64,000 bases of DNA from Duganella sp. 1411 (GCF_017833525.1 NZ_JAFICD010000011.1:1-64000); one strand, 5' to 3'. Positions 27,093 through 36,610 are shown, counted from the stretch's first letter. The notes: generated by a model not told the origin, from the letters alone. Numbers and translations: made by a program.

Positions 27093-28310
27093 ATGTTCGC
27101 TGCCACCCGCACGCCTTCACTCAAAACCGTGTTGCTAGCCACCGGCGTCGTCCTGACGCTGGCGATGGGCGTGCGCCACGGCTTCGGCTTCTGGATGCAG
27201 CCGATCTCCCAGGCCAACGGCTGGACGCGCGAGACCTATTCGTTGGCCCAGGCGTTGCAGAACCTGATGTGGGGCGCCTTCGGCCCGTTCGCCGGCATGG
27301 CGGCGGACCGTTTCGGCACGATGCGCGTGGTCTTGGTGGGCGCGCTCAGTTACGCGGCGGGCTTGATATGGATGGCGGTGGTGACCGATCCGACGCTGTT
27401 CGTCATCGGTACCGGGGTGCTGATCGGCCTTGGCCTGTCCTGCACCGCGTTTGGCGCTGTCAGCGGCATCATCGGCCGCGTCGCGCCGGCCGAGAAGCGC
27501 TCGTGGGCCTTCGGCATCTCCGGCGCCGCCAGCTCCTTCGGCCAGTTCCTGATGATGCCGGTCGAGCAGCAGCTGATCTCCGCGATCGGCTGGCAAAACG
27601 CCTTCTATGTGCTGGCCGCGCTGGTGCTGCTGTTGATGATACCGATGACCTTTTATCTGCGCGAGCCGGCGCTCGAACATGGCGACGGCCCGCAGCAAAG
27701 CATCCGCGAGGCGATGGGCGAGGCGATTCGCAACCGCTCCTTCCTGTTTTTGGTGGTCGGCTACTTCGTCTGCGGCTTCCAGGTGGTTTTCATCGGCGTG
27801 CACCTGCCGGCCTATTTGAAGGACAAGGGCATCGGCGATCCTAGCGTGGCGGTGATGGCGCTGGCGCTGATTGGCCTGTTCAATATCATCGGCTCCTACT
27901 ACGCGGGCAAGCTGGGTGGACGGCTGCCGAAGCGCTACCTGCTGTCGTCGATTTACTTTACTCGCTCGATCGTGATCTCGCTGTTCCTGCTGGCGCCATT
28001 GACGCCGTTCTCGGTGTACGTGTTCGCCGCCGCGATGGGCTTGATCTGGCTGTCGACGGTGCCGCTGACGAACGGCATCATCGCCGGCATCTTCGGCGTC
28101 AAGCATATGTCGATGCTGGCCGGGGTGGTGTTCTTCTCGCACCAGGTGGGCAGCTTCCTTGGCGTGTGGATGGGCGGCTTCCTGTTCGCCAGGTTGGGCA
28201 GCTACGACATCGTCTGGGGCATTTCGATCGCGCTGGGCGTGATGGCGGGGCTGGTCAATCTGCCGATCAACGAACGGCCGCTGGTGCGCAGCGTGCTGAA
28301 GGCGGCGTAG
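27093..28310 (+). CDS. MFS transporter
   Basis: A 405-residue major facilitator with 12 predicted membrane helices. The N-terminal half has MAADRFGTMRVVLVGAL (motif A type), with a long loop near residue 195 (EPALEHGDGPQQSIREAMGE) between the halves. It resembles the monocarboxylate/oxalate-formate branch. AGGAAAAA precedes the ATG and a TAAAAT box lies at 27054. The substrate is unknown. A 38-residue membrane peptide gene follows by two bases. Confidence 0.85.
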   Translation: MFAATRTPSLKTVLLATGVVLTLAMGVRHGFGFWMQPISQANGWTRETYSLAQALQNLMWGAFGPFAGMAADRFGTMRVVLVGALSYAAGLIWMAVVTDPTLFVIGTGVLIGLGLSCTAFGAVSGIIGRVAPAEKRSWAFGISGAASSFGQFLMMPVEQQLISAIGWQNAFYVLAALVLLLMIPMTFYLREPALEHGDGPQQSIREAMGEAIRNRSFLFLVVGYFVCGFQVVFIGVHLPAYLKDKGIGDPSVAVMALALIGLFNIIGSYYAGKLGGRLPKRYLLSSIYFTRSIVISLFLLAPLTPFSVYVFAAAMGLIWLSTVPLTNGIIAGIFGVKHMSMLAGVVFFSHQVGSFLGVWMGGFLFARLGSYDIVWGISIALGVMAGLVNLPINERPLVRSVLKAA

Positions 28311-28312
28311 CG

Positions 28313-28429
28313 ATGAAAACGTGGGCGCTCCGAGCTGCGGCGGTGGCGGTGTTGGCGCTGGTGTTCACGGCCTACCTGAGGCCCGAGTTCGTGGTCGACC
28401 TCGCGAACCGCTTCTACATGTGCTTCTGA
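28313..28429 (+). CDS. Small hydrophobic protein (38 aa)
   Basis: ATG two bases after the MFS stop opens a 38-residue frame: MKTWALRAAA, one hydrophobic helix to about residue 21, then LRPEFVVDLANRFYMCF. It looks like a single-span membrane peptide. Its tight spacing after the MFS gene suggests it is translated with it and may assist the transporter. No function is known to me. Confidence 0.5.
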   Translation: MKTWALRAAAVAVLALVFTAYLRPEFVVDLANRFYMCF

Positions 28430-28479
28430 GTGATTTCCACGGATTTTGTGGCCCGCGCGCGTGATTCTCGTGGAGACAC

Positions 28480-28589
28480 GTAGGGCGGATTAGGCGGAAC
28501 GCCGTAATCCGCCATCGATGAGCCGCCGACAACGTCAAAGCGAACCGATAAAGCCGAGGCCGTGTAGAAATGGTGGACCTGACCCCGGA
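28480..28589. repeat. Composite repeat: one family A unit plus half of family B
   Basis: A GTAG-headed family A hairpin (28480-28513) is followed by part of its second arm and then, at 28561-28589, by a single family B arm (GTGTAGAAATGGTGGACC...). Both families are incomplete here, which points to insertion of one into the other or to deletion between them. Confidence 0.75.
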
Positions 28590-28590
28590 G

Positions 28591-30669
28591 TTAGACTTTG
28601 AGGAATTCCTCGCGCCCGCCCAGCCAGCGCGCCAGGTGGGCTTCGACCGTGGCGGCTTTTTCGGCGCTGTCGGCGTGCAGCAGGTCGTGCGCGACGTCGC
28701 GCGCCTGGTCCACCAGCCAGCCGTCCGTCTCCAGGTCCGCGAACCGTAGCATCGCCTGTCCCGATTGCCGCGCGCCGAGGAATTCGCCCGGCCCGCGGAT
28801 CTCCAGGTCGCGCCGGGCGATTTCGAAACCGTCCGTGGTTTCGCGCATCGTCATCAGCCGCTGCTTGGCCACGCCGCCCAGCGGGCTTTGATATAGCAGC
28901 AAACACACGCTGGCCGCCGAGCCCCGCCCCACGCGTCCGCGCAGCTGGTGCAGCTGCGACAGCCCGAAACGCTCGGCGTGCTCGATCACCATCAGCGACG
29001 CGTTCGGCACGTCGACGCCCACCTCGATCACCGTCGTCGCCACCAGCACCTGCATCTCGTTGGCGATGAAGGCGTCCATCACCGCTTGCTTTTCCGCCGG
29101 CTTCAGGCGCCCGTGCACCAACCCCACGCTCAGGTCCGGCAGCGCCTCGGCCAGCAGCGCGTGCGTGTCGGTCGCCGTTTGCAGCTGCAACGCTTCCGAT
29201 TCCTCGATCAGCGGGCAGACCCAGTAAACCTGCCGGCCCTCCAGCGCCGCCGCGTGCACCCGCTCGATCACTTCGTCGCGCCGGTTCTGGTCGACCACGC
29301 GCGTGACGATCGGGCTGCGCCCCGGCGGCAGTTCGTCGATGACCGACACTTCCAGGTCGGCGTAGTAGGTCATCGCCAAGGTGCGCGGGATCGGCGTGGC
29401 CGACATCATCAGCTGGTGCGGGATCGCGCCTTCGTTGCCCTTGTTGCGCAACGTCAGCCGCTGGCCGACGCCGAAGCGGTGCTGCTCGTCGACGATCACC
29501 AGCCCCAGATTGGCGAAGGTCACCGCTTCCTGGATCAGCGCGTGCGTGCCGATCACCAGCCGCGCCTCGCCCGATTCGATCAGTTCATACGCGGCCTGCT
29601 TGTCCTTCTTTTTCAGGCTGCCCGTCAGCCAGGCGACCTTGACGCCCAGCGGTTCCATCCACGCGGCGATCTTGCGGAAGTGCTGTTCGGCGAGGATCTC
29701 CGTCGGCGCCATCAGCGCGGCCTGGAAGCCGCTGTCGAGCGCCTGCGTGGCCGCCAGCGCCGACACCACCGTCTTGCCGCTGCCGACGTCGCCCTGCAGC
29801 AGCCGCTGCATCGGATACGGGTGGCGCAGGTCGGCGCGGATTTCGTCGAGCACGCGCTGCTGCGCGCCCGTCAGCTTGAACGGCAGCGCCGCCTGGAAGC
29901 GCGCCGACAGCGCGCCGACCACCTTGAGCGCGGCTGCGCCCTTGGAGCGGCGCGCCCGCTGCGCGCGTTTGAGCGACAGCTGCTGCGCCAGCAGTTCGTC
30001 GAATTTGACCCGCGTCCACGCCGGATGCGAGCGGTCGGCCAGCGCGTGCTCGTCCACTTCATGCGGCGGGTAGTGCAGCAGCTTGACCGCCGGTTCGAAA
30101 TCCGACAGCCGCATCTCGGCGCGCAAGTCGGCCGGCAGCGTGTCGGTCCAGTCGACCCGCTTCATGGCGTCGCCGATGGCGCGCCGCAGGATCGGTTGCG
30201 ACAGCCCCTCGCCCGACGGGTAGACGGGCGTCAGGGAGGTCGGCAGCGGCGCGCCCTCGTTGATGACTTTATACGCCGGGTGCACCATCTCGGCGCCGAA
30301 GAAGCCGTGTTTCAGTTCGCCGCGCGCGCGCACCCGCGTGCCTTCGGCCAGCTGCTTGACCTGGCTGCCGTAGAAGTTCATGAAGCGCAGTTGCAGGTCG
30401 CCCGTGTCGTCGGCGATGTGCACCAGCAACTGGCGCCGCGGCTTGTAGGTGATTTCGTTCTTGACCACCACGCCCTCAACCTGCGAGGTGTCGCCGCCAT
30501 GCAGGCGCGCTTCCTCGATGGTGATGACCTGGGTTTCGTCCTCGTAGCGCATCGGCAGGTGCAGCACCAGGTCCATGTCCGTGTGCAGGCCGAGCTTGGC
30601 CAGCTTGGCTTCCGGGCTGACGGTCTTCCTGGCGGGCTTTGCGGCGGGTTTGGACGGGATCACAGGCAT
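28591..30669 (-). CDS. recG: ATP-dependent DNA helicase RecG
   Basis: A 692-residue helicase that reverses stalled replication forks and migrates branched DNA. An N-terminal wedge/OB domain (about 45-240) is followed by the motor: Walker A GDVGSGKT near 298, IVDEQHRFG (DExH), MSATPIPRTL, and the TRG-type end with QLRGRVGRG and QSGQAML. The length equals E. coli RecG (693). The frame is open 17 codons upstream to a TTG, but ATG 30669 gives the expected MPVIPSKP start. It is divergent from queA. Confidence 0.94.
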   Translation of the reverse strand: MPVIPSKPAAKPARKTVSPEAKLAKLGLHTDMDLVLHLPMRYEDETQVITIEEARLHGGDTSQVEGVVVKNEITYKPRRQLLVHIADDTGDLQLRFMNFYGSQVKQLAEGTRVRARGELKHGFFGAEMVHPAYKVINEGAPLPTSLTPVYPSGEGLSQPILRRAIGDAMKRVDWTDTLPADLRAEMRLSDFEPAVKLLHYPPHEVDEHALADRSHPAWTRVKFDELLAQQLSLKRAQRARRSKGAAALKVVGALSARFQAALPFKLTGAQQRVLDEIRADLRHPYPMQRLLQGDVGSGKTVVSALAATQALDSGFQAALMAPTEILAEQHFRKIAAWMEPLGVKVAWLTGSLKKKDKQAAYELIESGEARLVIGTHALIQEAVTFANLGLVIVDEQHRFGVGQRLTLRNKGNEGAIPHQLMMSATPIPRTLAMTYYADLEVSVIDELPPGRSPIVTRVVDQNRRDEVIERVHAAALEGRQVYWVCPLIEESEALQLQTATDTHALLAEALPDLSVGLVHGRLKPAEKQAVMDAFIANEMQVLVATTVIEVGVDVPNASLMVIEHAERFGLSQLHQLRGRVGRGSAASVCLLLYQSPLGGVAKQRLMTMRETTDGFEIARRDLEIRGPGEFLGARQSGQAMLRFADLETDGWLVDQARDVAHDLLHADSAEKAATVEAHLARWLGGREEFLKV

Positions 30670-30695
30670 ATTCGGGCGTTTTTCGGGCACTAGCG

Positions 30696-30701
30696 TAAAA
30701 T
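30696..30701 (+). promoter_or_regulatory. Candidate -10 box for queA
   Basis: TAAAAT lies about 108 bases before the queA start in the recG-queA spacer. The same GTAAAATNG pattern precedes pyrC and the MFS gene, which suggests a shared sigma-70 -10 form. Confidence 0.35.
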
Positions 30702-30808
30702 AGAGGGTTGCCCGTGACAAATCAATGGCGGCGACGCCGGTATTGTAAGGCTACCCACGCAATTGTGGCGTGCCCGATTTTCTTCAACAGTTTCCAGAAG
30801 TGCGCAAA

Positions 30809-31834
30809 ATGTACTCGCTTTCCGATTTCGATTTTAACCTGCCGCAAGAACGTATTGCGCAATTCCCGCTGCCGGACCGCAGCGCCTCCCGCCTGCTGCA
30901 TCTGGACGGGGCGCGGATCGTCGACCGCCAGTTCGCCGACATCGTCGGCCTGCTGCAGGCGGGCGACCTGCTGGTGATGAACGATACCCGCGTGCTGAAG
31001 GCGCGTTTCTTCGGCGTCAAGGAAAGCGGCGGCAAGATCGAGGCGCTGGTCGAGCGCGTGCTCGACCACCGCACCGTGCTGGCCCAGGTGCGCGCCTCCA
31101 AGTCGCCCGGCCCCGGCGTCAAGATCCGCCTGGCCGATGCCTTCGACGTCACCGTCGGCGAGCGCGCCGGCGAGTTCTACACCTTGCATTTCGACGCCGA
31201 CGTGTTCGAGTTGATCGAGGCCCACGGCCGTCTGCCGCTGCCGCCGTACATCGAGCACGATGCCGATTCCTTCGACGAGAACCGTTACCAGACCGTGTTC
31301 AACAAGGTGCCGGGCGCCGTCGCCGCGCCCACCGCCGGCCTGCATTTCGACGAGAAGCTGCTCGCCGAGCTCAAGGCCAAGGGCGTCAACTTCGCCTATG
31401 TGACCCTGCACGTGGGCGCCGGCACCTTCCAGCCGGTGCGCGCCGAGGTGCTGTCCGAGCACAAGATGCACACCGAGTGGTACACCATGCCGCAGGAGAC
31501 CGTGGACGCGGTGCGCGCGGCGCGCGCGGCCGGCCGCGACGTGGTGGCCGTCGGCACCACCAGCCTGCGCGCGCTGGAGTCGGCCTCGCAGGGCGGCCAG
31601 CTGGAGGCCGGCAGCGCCGACACCGCGCTGTTCATCACGCCCGGCTACCAGTTCAAGACGGTCACGCGCCTGATCACCAATTTCCACCTGCCCAAGTCGA
31701 CCTTGCTGATGCTGGTGTCGGCCTTCGCCGGCTACGACGAGATCCGCGCGGCCTACGCCCACGCGATCGCCAACGAATACCGCTTCTTCAGCTATGGCGA
31801 CGCCATGCTGCTGACGACGCAAGCCCGAGCATAA
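30809..31834 (+). CDS. queA: S-adenosylmethionine:tRNA ribosyltransferase-isomerase
   Basis: A 341-residue enzyme that adds the epoxycyclopentane ring to preQ1 in tRNA to form epoxyqueuosine. Family stretches are all present: FDFNLPQERIAQ at the start, MNDTRVLKAR, APTAGLHFDE, VTLHVGAGTFQPV and FHLPKSTLLMLVSAF. I use ATG 30809 (MYSLSDFDF); an in-frame start 13 codons upstream has no support. It is followed after 13 bases by tgt, the previous step of the pathway. Confidence 0.95.
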   Translation: MYSLSDFDFNLPQERIAQFPLPDRSASRLLHLDGARIVDRQFADIVGLLQAGDLLVMNDTRVLKARFFGVKESGGKIEALVERVLDHRTVLAQVRASKSPGPGVKIRLADAFDVTVGERAGEFYTLHFDADVFELIEAHGRLPLPPYIEHDADSFDENRYQTVFNKVPGAVAAPTAGLHFDEKLLAELKAKGVNFAYVTLHVGAGTFQPVRAEVLSEHKMHTEWYTMPQETVDAVRAARAAGRDVVAVGTTSLRALESASQGGQLEAGSADTALFITPGYQFKTVTRLITNFHLPKSTLLMLVSAFAGYDEIRAAYAHAIANEYRFFSYGDAMLLTTQARA

Positions 31835-31847
31835 TAAGGAATCCCCC

Positions 31848-32987
31848 ATGTTGGAATTTACGCTACACAAGACCGATAGCAGCGGCTTGACCAAGGCCCG
31901 CCGCGGCGAAGTCAAACTCAACCACGGCGTGGTGCAGACCCCGATCTTCATGCCGGTCGGCACCTACGGCTCGGTCAAGGCGATGTCGCCGCTGGAGTTG
32001 AAGGAGATCGACGCCCAGATCATCCTGGGCAACACCTTCCACCTGTGGCTGCGCCCGGGCAACGACGTCATCTCCAAATTCGGCGGCCTGCACGACTTCA
32101 TGGCCTGGGACAAGCCGATCCTGACCGATTCCGGCGGTTTCCAGGTGTTTTCGCTGGGCGCGATGCGCAAGATCACGGAAGAGGGCGTGCATTTCAACTC
32201 GCCCATCAACGGCGACAAGCTGTTCCTGTCGCCGGAGGTGTCGATGCAGATCCAGCGCGTGCTCAATTCCGACATCGTCATGCAGTTCGACGAGTGCACG
32301 CCGTATGAAATCGACAACCGTCCGGCCACCCTTGACGAGGCGGCAAAGTCGATGCGCATGTCCTTGCGCTGGGCGCAACGATCCAATGACGAGTTCCATC
32401 GCGGCGAGAACCCGAACGCCTTGTTCGGCATCGTCCAGGGCGGCATGTTCGAGAACCTGCGCGACGAGTCGCTGGCCGGCCTGGAGCAGATCGATTTCCC
32501 CGGCCTGGCCATCGGCGGCCTGTCGGTCGGCGAGCCGAAGGAGGACATGATGCGCATCCTGGCGCACGTCGGCCCGCGCCTGCCGGCCAACAAGCCGCAC
32601 TACCTGATGGGCGTGGGCACGCCGGAGGACCTGGTGGCCGGCGTGTCGAACGGGGTCGACATGTTCGATTGCGTGATGCCCACCCGTAACGCCCGCAACG
32701 GCTGGCTGTTCACCCGCTTCGGCGACATCAAGATCAAGAACGCGCGTTATAAGGATGACAAGGAACCGCTGGACAGCACGTGCTCGTGCTACGCCTGCCG
32801 CAACTTCTCGCGCGCCTACCTGCACCACCTGAACCGCACCCAGGAGATCCTCGGCGCGCGCCTGAACACCATCCACAACCTGCACTACTATCTGGACATC
32901 ATGCGCCAGATGCGCGAGGCGCTGGACGAGGACCGCTTCCACGCGTGGACCCTGCAATTCCACGCGGAACGGGCGCGCGGCGTTTGA
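31848..32987 (+). CDS. tgt: tRNA-guanine transglycosylase
   Basis: A 379-residue enzyme that swaps guanine-34 for preQ1 in tRNAs with a GUN anticodon. The Asp-bearing LTDSGGFQVFSLG near 98 and the nucleophile Asp274 in FDCVMPTRNARNG are present. The zinc site is CSCYAC (Cys312, 314, 317) plus the following LHH His. The length is normal. AAGGAA precedes the ATG. It is part of the queA-tgt-yajC-secD-secF block conserved in many Proteobacteria. Confidence 0.96.
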   Translation: MLEFTLHKTDSSGLTKARRGEVKLNHGVVQTPIFMPVGTYGSVKAMSPLELKEIDAQIILGNTFHLWLRPGNDVISKFGGLHDFMAWDKPILTDSGGFQVFSLGAMRKITEEGVHFNSPINGDKLFLSPEVSMQIQRVLNSDIVMQFDECTPYEIDNRPATLDEAAKSMRMSLRWAQRSNDEFHRGENPNALFGIVQGGMFENLRDESLAGLEQIDFPGLAIGGLSVGEPKEDMMRILAHVGPRLPANKPHYLMGVGTPEDLVAGVSNGVDMFDCVMPTRNARNGWLFTRFGDIKIKNARYKDDKEPLDSTCSCYACRNFSRAYLHHLNRTQEILGARLNTIHNLHYYLDIMRQMREALDEDRFHAWTLQFHAERARGV

Positions 32988-32992
32988 GGTTG

Positions 32993-33056
32993 AACCCGCA
33001 CCCCGCGCGCTCCGGGGTCGGACCCCGCCGGGTCCGACCCCTGCTTCCCGGGTTGA
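32993..33056. repeat. GGGGTCGGACCCC palindrome element (family C, copy 3)
   Basis: Core arms GGGGTCGGACCCC and GGGTCCGACCCC at 33014-33041 are flanked by AACCCGC on the left and CGGGTT on the right. It follows the tgt stop at once and could end that transcript. Confidence 0.75.
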
Positions 33057-33133
33057 AACCGTCCGATGTTGCAAGTCTTGTAAAAAGAATTCAACCACCC
33101 ATATACCCGGAAGTCCTTTCGGCTTCCGGCCAG

Positions 33134-33142
33134 TGCTAGAAT
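33134..33142 (+). promoter_or_regulatory. Extended -10 promoter of yajC-secD-secF
   Basis: TGCTAGAAT has the TGN extension plus a near-consensus -10 hexamer, 37 bases before the yajC start. No clear -35 box is seen, as is common for extended -10 promoters. It suggests the Sec genes have their own promoter apart from queA-tgt. Confidence 0.5.
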
Positions 33143-33179
33143 ACAGCGCTGTTTTTTCAAACTATTATCGGAGTCACCT

Positions 33180-33515
33180 GTGTTTATATCCAACGCGTAT
33201 GCCCAATCCAATCCCCTCGACGCACTCGGCGCGACCGGCGGCTTCCTGGGCCAGTATGGTTTTCTGATTCTGATGTTCGTGGCGATGTACTTCCTGATGA
33301 TCCGTCCCCAGCAGAAGCGCGCCAAGGAACAAAAGGCCATGATGGAAGCGCTGGCCAAGGGTGACGAGGTGGTGACCGCCGGCGGCGTGCTGGGCCGCAT
33401 CTCGAAGATTTCCGACCTGTACATCACGCTGGAAATCGCCAGCGGCGGCGAGCTGGTCGTGCAAAAGAATTCCGTGACCATGGTCCTGCCCAAGGGCACG
33501 CTCAAGGCGCTGTAA
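33180..33515 (+). CDS. yajC: Preprotein translocase subunit YajC
   Basis: A 111-residue single-span membrane protein that joins the SecDF complex. The helix spans about residues 20-40 (FLGQYGFLILMFVAMYFLM) and is followed by the family motif IRPQQKRAKEQ and a small cytosolic domain (KGDEVVTAGGVLGRI). The start is GTG, with GGAG eight bases upstream. Confidence 0.94.
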   Translation: MFISNAYAQSNPLDALGATGGFLGQYGFLILMFVAMYFLMIRPQQKRAKEQKAMMEALAKGDEVVTAGGVLGRISKISDLYITLEIASGGELVVQKNSVTMVLPKGTLKAL

Positions 33516-33600
33516 CCGTCCACGGCCCACGGCCTTGGCCCCGGCCCGCCCCCCGGCGGGCCGTATTGCATCCGACGCCTAACATTGAACGTTGAACAAT

Positions 33601-35466
33601 ATGAATCGCTATCCAGTCTGGAAATACATAGTCATCGTCGTCGCCATCGTGCTGGCCGCGCTGTACGCCGCGCCCAACTATTTCGGCGAGTCGCCGGCGG
33701 TGCAGGTGACGAGCGGCAAATCGACCGTCAAGATGAGCCCGGCCATGACGGCCAAGGTCGAGGAGGTGCTCAAGAAGGAGGGCATCGCCTACGACGGCGT
33801 GGCCTATGATGGCACCGGCGCCTACACCTCGGTGCGGGTGCGCTTCGCCACGCCCGACATCCAGTTCCGCGCCAAGGGCGTGCTGGAAAAAAGCCTGAAC
33901 GCCGATCCGGCCGACCCGACCTACCTGGTCGCGCTGAACCTGCAGCCGGACACGCCGAAATGGATGCAGGCGCTGCACGCGGTGCCGATGTACCTCGGTC
34001 TGGACTTGCGCGGCGGCGTGCACTTCCTGATGCAGGTCGACACCAAGGCGGTGCTGGCCAAGCGCGTGCAGGGCATGCAGTCGGCCGCGCGCAGCGTGCT
34101 GCGCGACAAGAACGTGCGCCACGCCGGCATCGAGCGTGTCGGCGACGCCATCGAAATCAACTTCCGCGACGACGCCACCCGCCAGAAGGCCAAGGACGTG
34201 CTGAGCGGCCAGCTGGCCGACGTCGTCTACGCCGACTCGGGCGAAGGCAGCGATTTGAAGACGCGCGTCAGCCTCAAGCCGACCGCGCTCAAGCAAACCA
34301 TCGACGAGGGCGTCAAGCAGAACATCTCGACCCTGTCCAAGCGCGTCAACGAGCTGGGCGTGGCCGAGCCGATCATCCAGCAGCAGGGCCCGGACCGCAT
34401 CGTGGTCCAGCTGCCGGGCGTGCAGGACGTCGCCCGCGCCCGTTCCGTCATCGGCCGCGCCGCCACCTTGGAAGTGCGCATGGTCGACGAATCGATCACG
34501 CCTGGCACCGAGCTGTCGTCGGCGATTCCCCTCAACTCGGAACTGTTCACCGTCGGTAAAAGCGTGCCGGTCGTGCTGACCAAGGACGTGGTGCTGACCG
34601 GCGACTACATCTCCAGCGCCACCGCCAGCTTCGACCAGAACCACCAGCCGGCCGTCGGCATCGACCTCAACGGCGACGGCGGCCGCCGCATGCGCGACGC
34701 CACCCGCGACCGCGTGGGCAAGAAGATGGCCATCGTGCTGCTTGAAAAAGGCAAGTACGAGGTGTTGTCGGTGGCCACCATCCAGAGCGAACTGGGTAGC
34801 CGCTTCCAGATCACCGGCATGGGCAACGCCGAAAATGCGGCCGAGCTGGCGCTGCTGCTGCGCTCGGGCGCGCTGTCGGCGCCGATGGAAGTGATCGAGG
34901 AACGCACCATCGGGCCGCAGCTGGGCGCCGAGAACATCAGCAAGGGCTTCCACTCGACGGTGTACGGCTTCGCCGCCATCGCCGTCTTCATGATCATCTA
35001 CTACATGATGTTCGGTTTCTTCAGCGTCATCGCGCTGGCCTGCAACCTGTTGCTGCTGATCGCCCTGCTGTCGCGCATGGAAGTGACGATGACCTTGCCG
35101 GGTATCGCCGCGATCGCGCTGGCGCTGGGTATGGCGATCGACTCGAACGTGCTGATCAACGAGCGTATCCGCGAGGAGCTGCGCTCCGGCGCCTCGCCGC
35201 AGTCGGCCATCGCCGCCGGCTTCGACCGCGCCTGGGCCACCATCATCGACTCCAACGTCACCACCCTGATCGTCGGCGTGGCGTTGTGGGTGTTCGGTTC
35301 CGGTCCGATCCGCGGCTTCGCCGTGGTGCACACGCTGGGTATCCTGACGTCGATGTTCTCCGCCGTGTTCATCTCGCGCGGCGTGGTCAACCTCTGGTAC
35401 GGACGCAAGAAAAAGCTGCAATCGATCGCTATCGGCACCGTCTGGGTGCCCGGCGTGACGAAATAA
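33601..35466 (+). CDS. secD: Protein translocase subunit SecD
   Basis: A 621-residue membrane protein that uses proton flow to help pull proteins across the membrane. One N-terminal helix is followed by a large periplasmic part with GLDLRGGVHFLMQVD, then five helices with GIAAIALALGMAIDSNVLINERIREE holding the conserved Asp. I choose ATG 33601 (MNRYPVWKYIVI); a TTG three codons earlier is possible. No strong ribosome site is visible. The 85-base gap after yajC has no terminator. Confidence 0.95.
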   Translation: MNRYPVWKYIVIVVAIVLAALYAAPNYFGESPAVQVTSGKSTVKMSPAMTAKVEEVLKKEGIAYDGVAYDGTGAYTSVRVRFATPDIQFRAKGVLEKSLNADPADPTYLVALNLQPDTPKWMQALHAVPMYLGLDLRGGVHFLMQVDTKAVLAKRVQGMQSAARSVLRDKNVRHAGIERVGDAIEINFRDDATRQKAKDVLSGQLADVVYADSGEGSDLKTRVSLKPTALKQTIDEGVKQNISTLSKRVNELGVAEPIIQQQGPDRIVVQLPGVQDVARARSVIGRAATLEVRMVDESITPGTELSSAIPLNSELFTVGKSVPVVLTKDVVLTGDYISSATASFDQNHQPAVGIDLNGDGGRRMRDATRDRVGKKMAIVLLEKGKYEVLSVATIQSELGSRFQITGMGNAENAAELALLLRSGALSAPMEVIEERTIGPQLGAENISKGFHSTVYGFAAIAVFMIIYYMMFGFFSVIALACNLLLLIALLSRMEVTMTLPGIAAIALALGMAIDSNVLINERIREELRSGASPQSAIAAGFDRAWATIIDSNVTTLIVGVALWVFGSGPIRGFAVVHTLGILTSMFSAVFISRGVVNLWYGRKKKLQSIAIGTVWVPGVTK

Positions 35467-35479
35467 CTCAGGGGCCGAC

Positions 35480-36502
35480 ATGGAATTTTTCCGCATCAAA
35501 AAAGACATACCGTTCATGCGCCACGCGCTGGTGTTCAACGTGATTTCCGCGTTGACCTTCGTCGCGGCCGTGTTCTTCCTGTGGCATCGTCCACTGCACC
35601 TGTCGGTGGAATTCACCGGCGGCACCGTGATGGAGTTGAAGTACCAGCAGGCGACCGACCTGGAGAAGATCCGCGCGTCGCTCAAGGGCATCGGCTACGA
35701 GGCGCCGGAAGTGACCAGCTTTGGCACCGCGCACGACGTCATGCTGCGCCTGCCGGTGGTCAAGGGCCTGAGCTCCAAGGACGCCTCGCAGCAAGTGTAC
35801 GAAACGCTGTGCAAGGCCGAAAAGGGTGAGCTCAAGCAGATCGACACCGTCAGCGCCAAGGGCGAGCACGTGATGAAGCGCGCCTGCGCCGACGCCGCCG
35901 GCGCCGAAGCGGTCGCGCTGCAAAAGGTCGAATACGTCGGCCCGCAGGTCGGCGACGAACTGACGCAAAACGGCATGAACGCGCTGGCGATGGTGATCGT
36001 CGGCGTGGTGATCTACCTGGCCATCCGCTTCGAATGGAAATTCGCCGTCGCGGCCATCATCGCCAACCTGCACGACGTGGTCATCATCCTGGGCTTCTTC
36101 GCCTTCTTCCAGTGGGAGTTCTCGCTGACGGTGCTGGCGGCGATCCTGGCGGTGCTGGGTTACTCGGTCAACGAATCGGTGGTTATTTTCGACCGGATCC
36201 GCGAGAACTTCCGCAAGCAGCGCAAGGCCAGCGTGCATGAAGTGATCGACAACGCGATCACCTCGACCATCTCGCGCACCATCATCACCCACGGCTGCAC
36301 GCAGATGATGGTGCTGTCGATGCTGCTGCTGGGCGGCCCGACCTTGCACTACTTCGCCGTCGCGCTGACCATCGGTATCTGCTTCGGTATTTACTCGTCG
36401 GTGTTCGTCGCCGCCGCCGTCGCCATGTGGCTGGGCGTCAAGCGCGAAGACCTGATCAAGCCGATCAAGGAAAAAGACGAAACGGACGGCGCGGTCGTGT
36501 AA
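35480..36502 (+). CDS. secF: Protein translocase subunit SecF
   Basis: A 340-residue six-helix partner of SecD. It has the family's first periplasmic motif (SVEFTGGTVMEL), the RFEWKFAVAAIIANLHDV helix and the second-half Asp/Glu motif GYSVNESVVIFDRIRENFR. AGGGG precedes the ATG and only 13 bases separate it from secD. It ends the operon with an intrinsic terminator 18 bases after the stop. Confidence 0.95.
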   Translation: MEFFRIKKDIPFMRHALVFNVISALTFVAAVFFLWHRPLHLSVEFTGGTVMELKYQQATDLEKIRASLKGIGYEAPEVTSFGTAHDVMLRLPVVKGLSSKDASQQVYETLCKAEKGELKQIDTVSAKGEHVMKRACADAAGAEAVALQKVEYVGPQVGDELTQNGMNALAMVIVGVVIYLAIRFEWKFAVAAIIANLHDVVIILGFFAFFQWEFSLTVLAAILAVLGYSVNESVVIFDRIRENFRKQRKASVHEVIDNAITSTISRTIITHGCTQMMVLSMLLLGGPTLHYFAVALTIGICFGIYSSVFVAAAVAMWLGVKREDLIKPIKEKDETDGAVV

Positions 36503-36520
36503 GCGCCGCCGGCTTCATGA

Positions 36521-36556
36521 AAACCCTCCCCGCGTTCGCGCCGGGAGGGTTTTTTT
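36521..36556 (+). terminator. Terminator of the yajC-secD-secF operon
   Basis: AAACCCTCCC pairs with GGGAGGGTTT around a GC-rich loop, followed by a run of T. The stem is ten base pairs and perfect. Confidence 0.92.
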
Positions 36557-36610
36557 ATGGTAGCGCCTCATGCCCCCAGGTTAAGCGGCCGTTGAATCAC
36601 GTGGAATCAC

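Noticed and set aside
33516..33600. The GC-rich 85 bases between yajC and secD as a possible terminator.
   Set aside because: A GGCCC-rich hairpin can form but there is no T run, and co-transcription of yajC-secD-secF is the rule.
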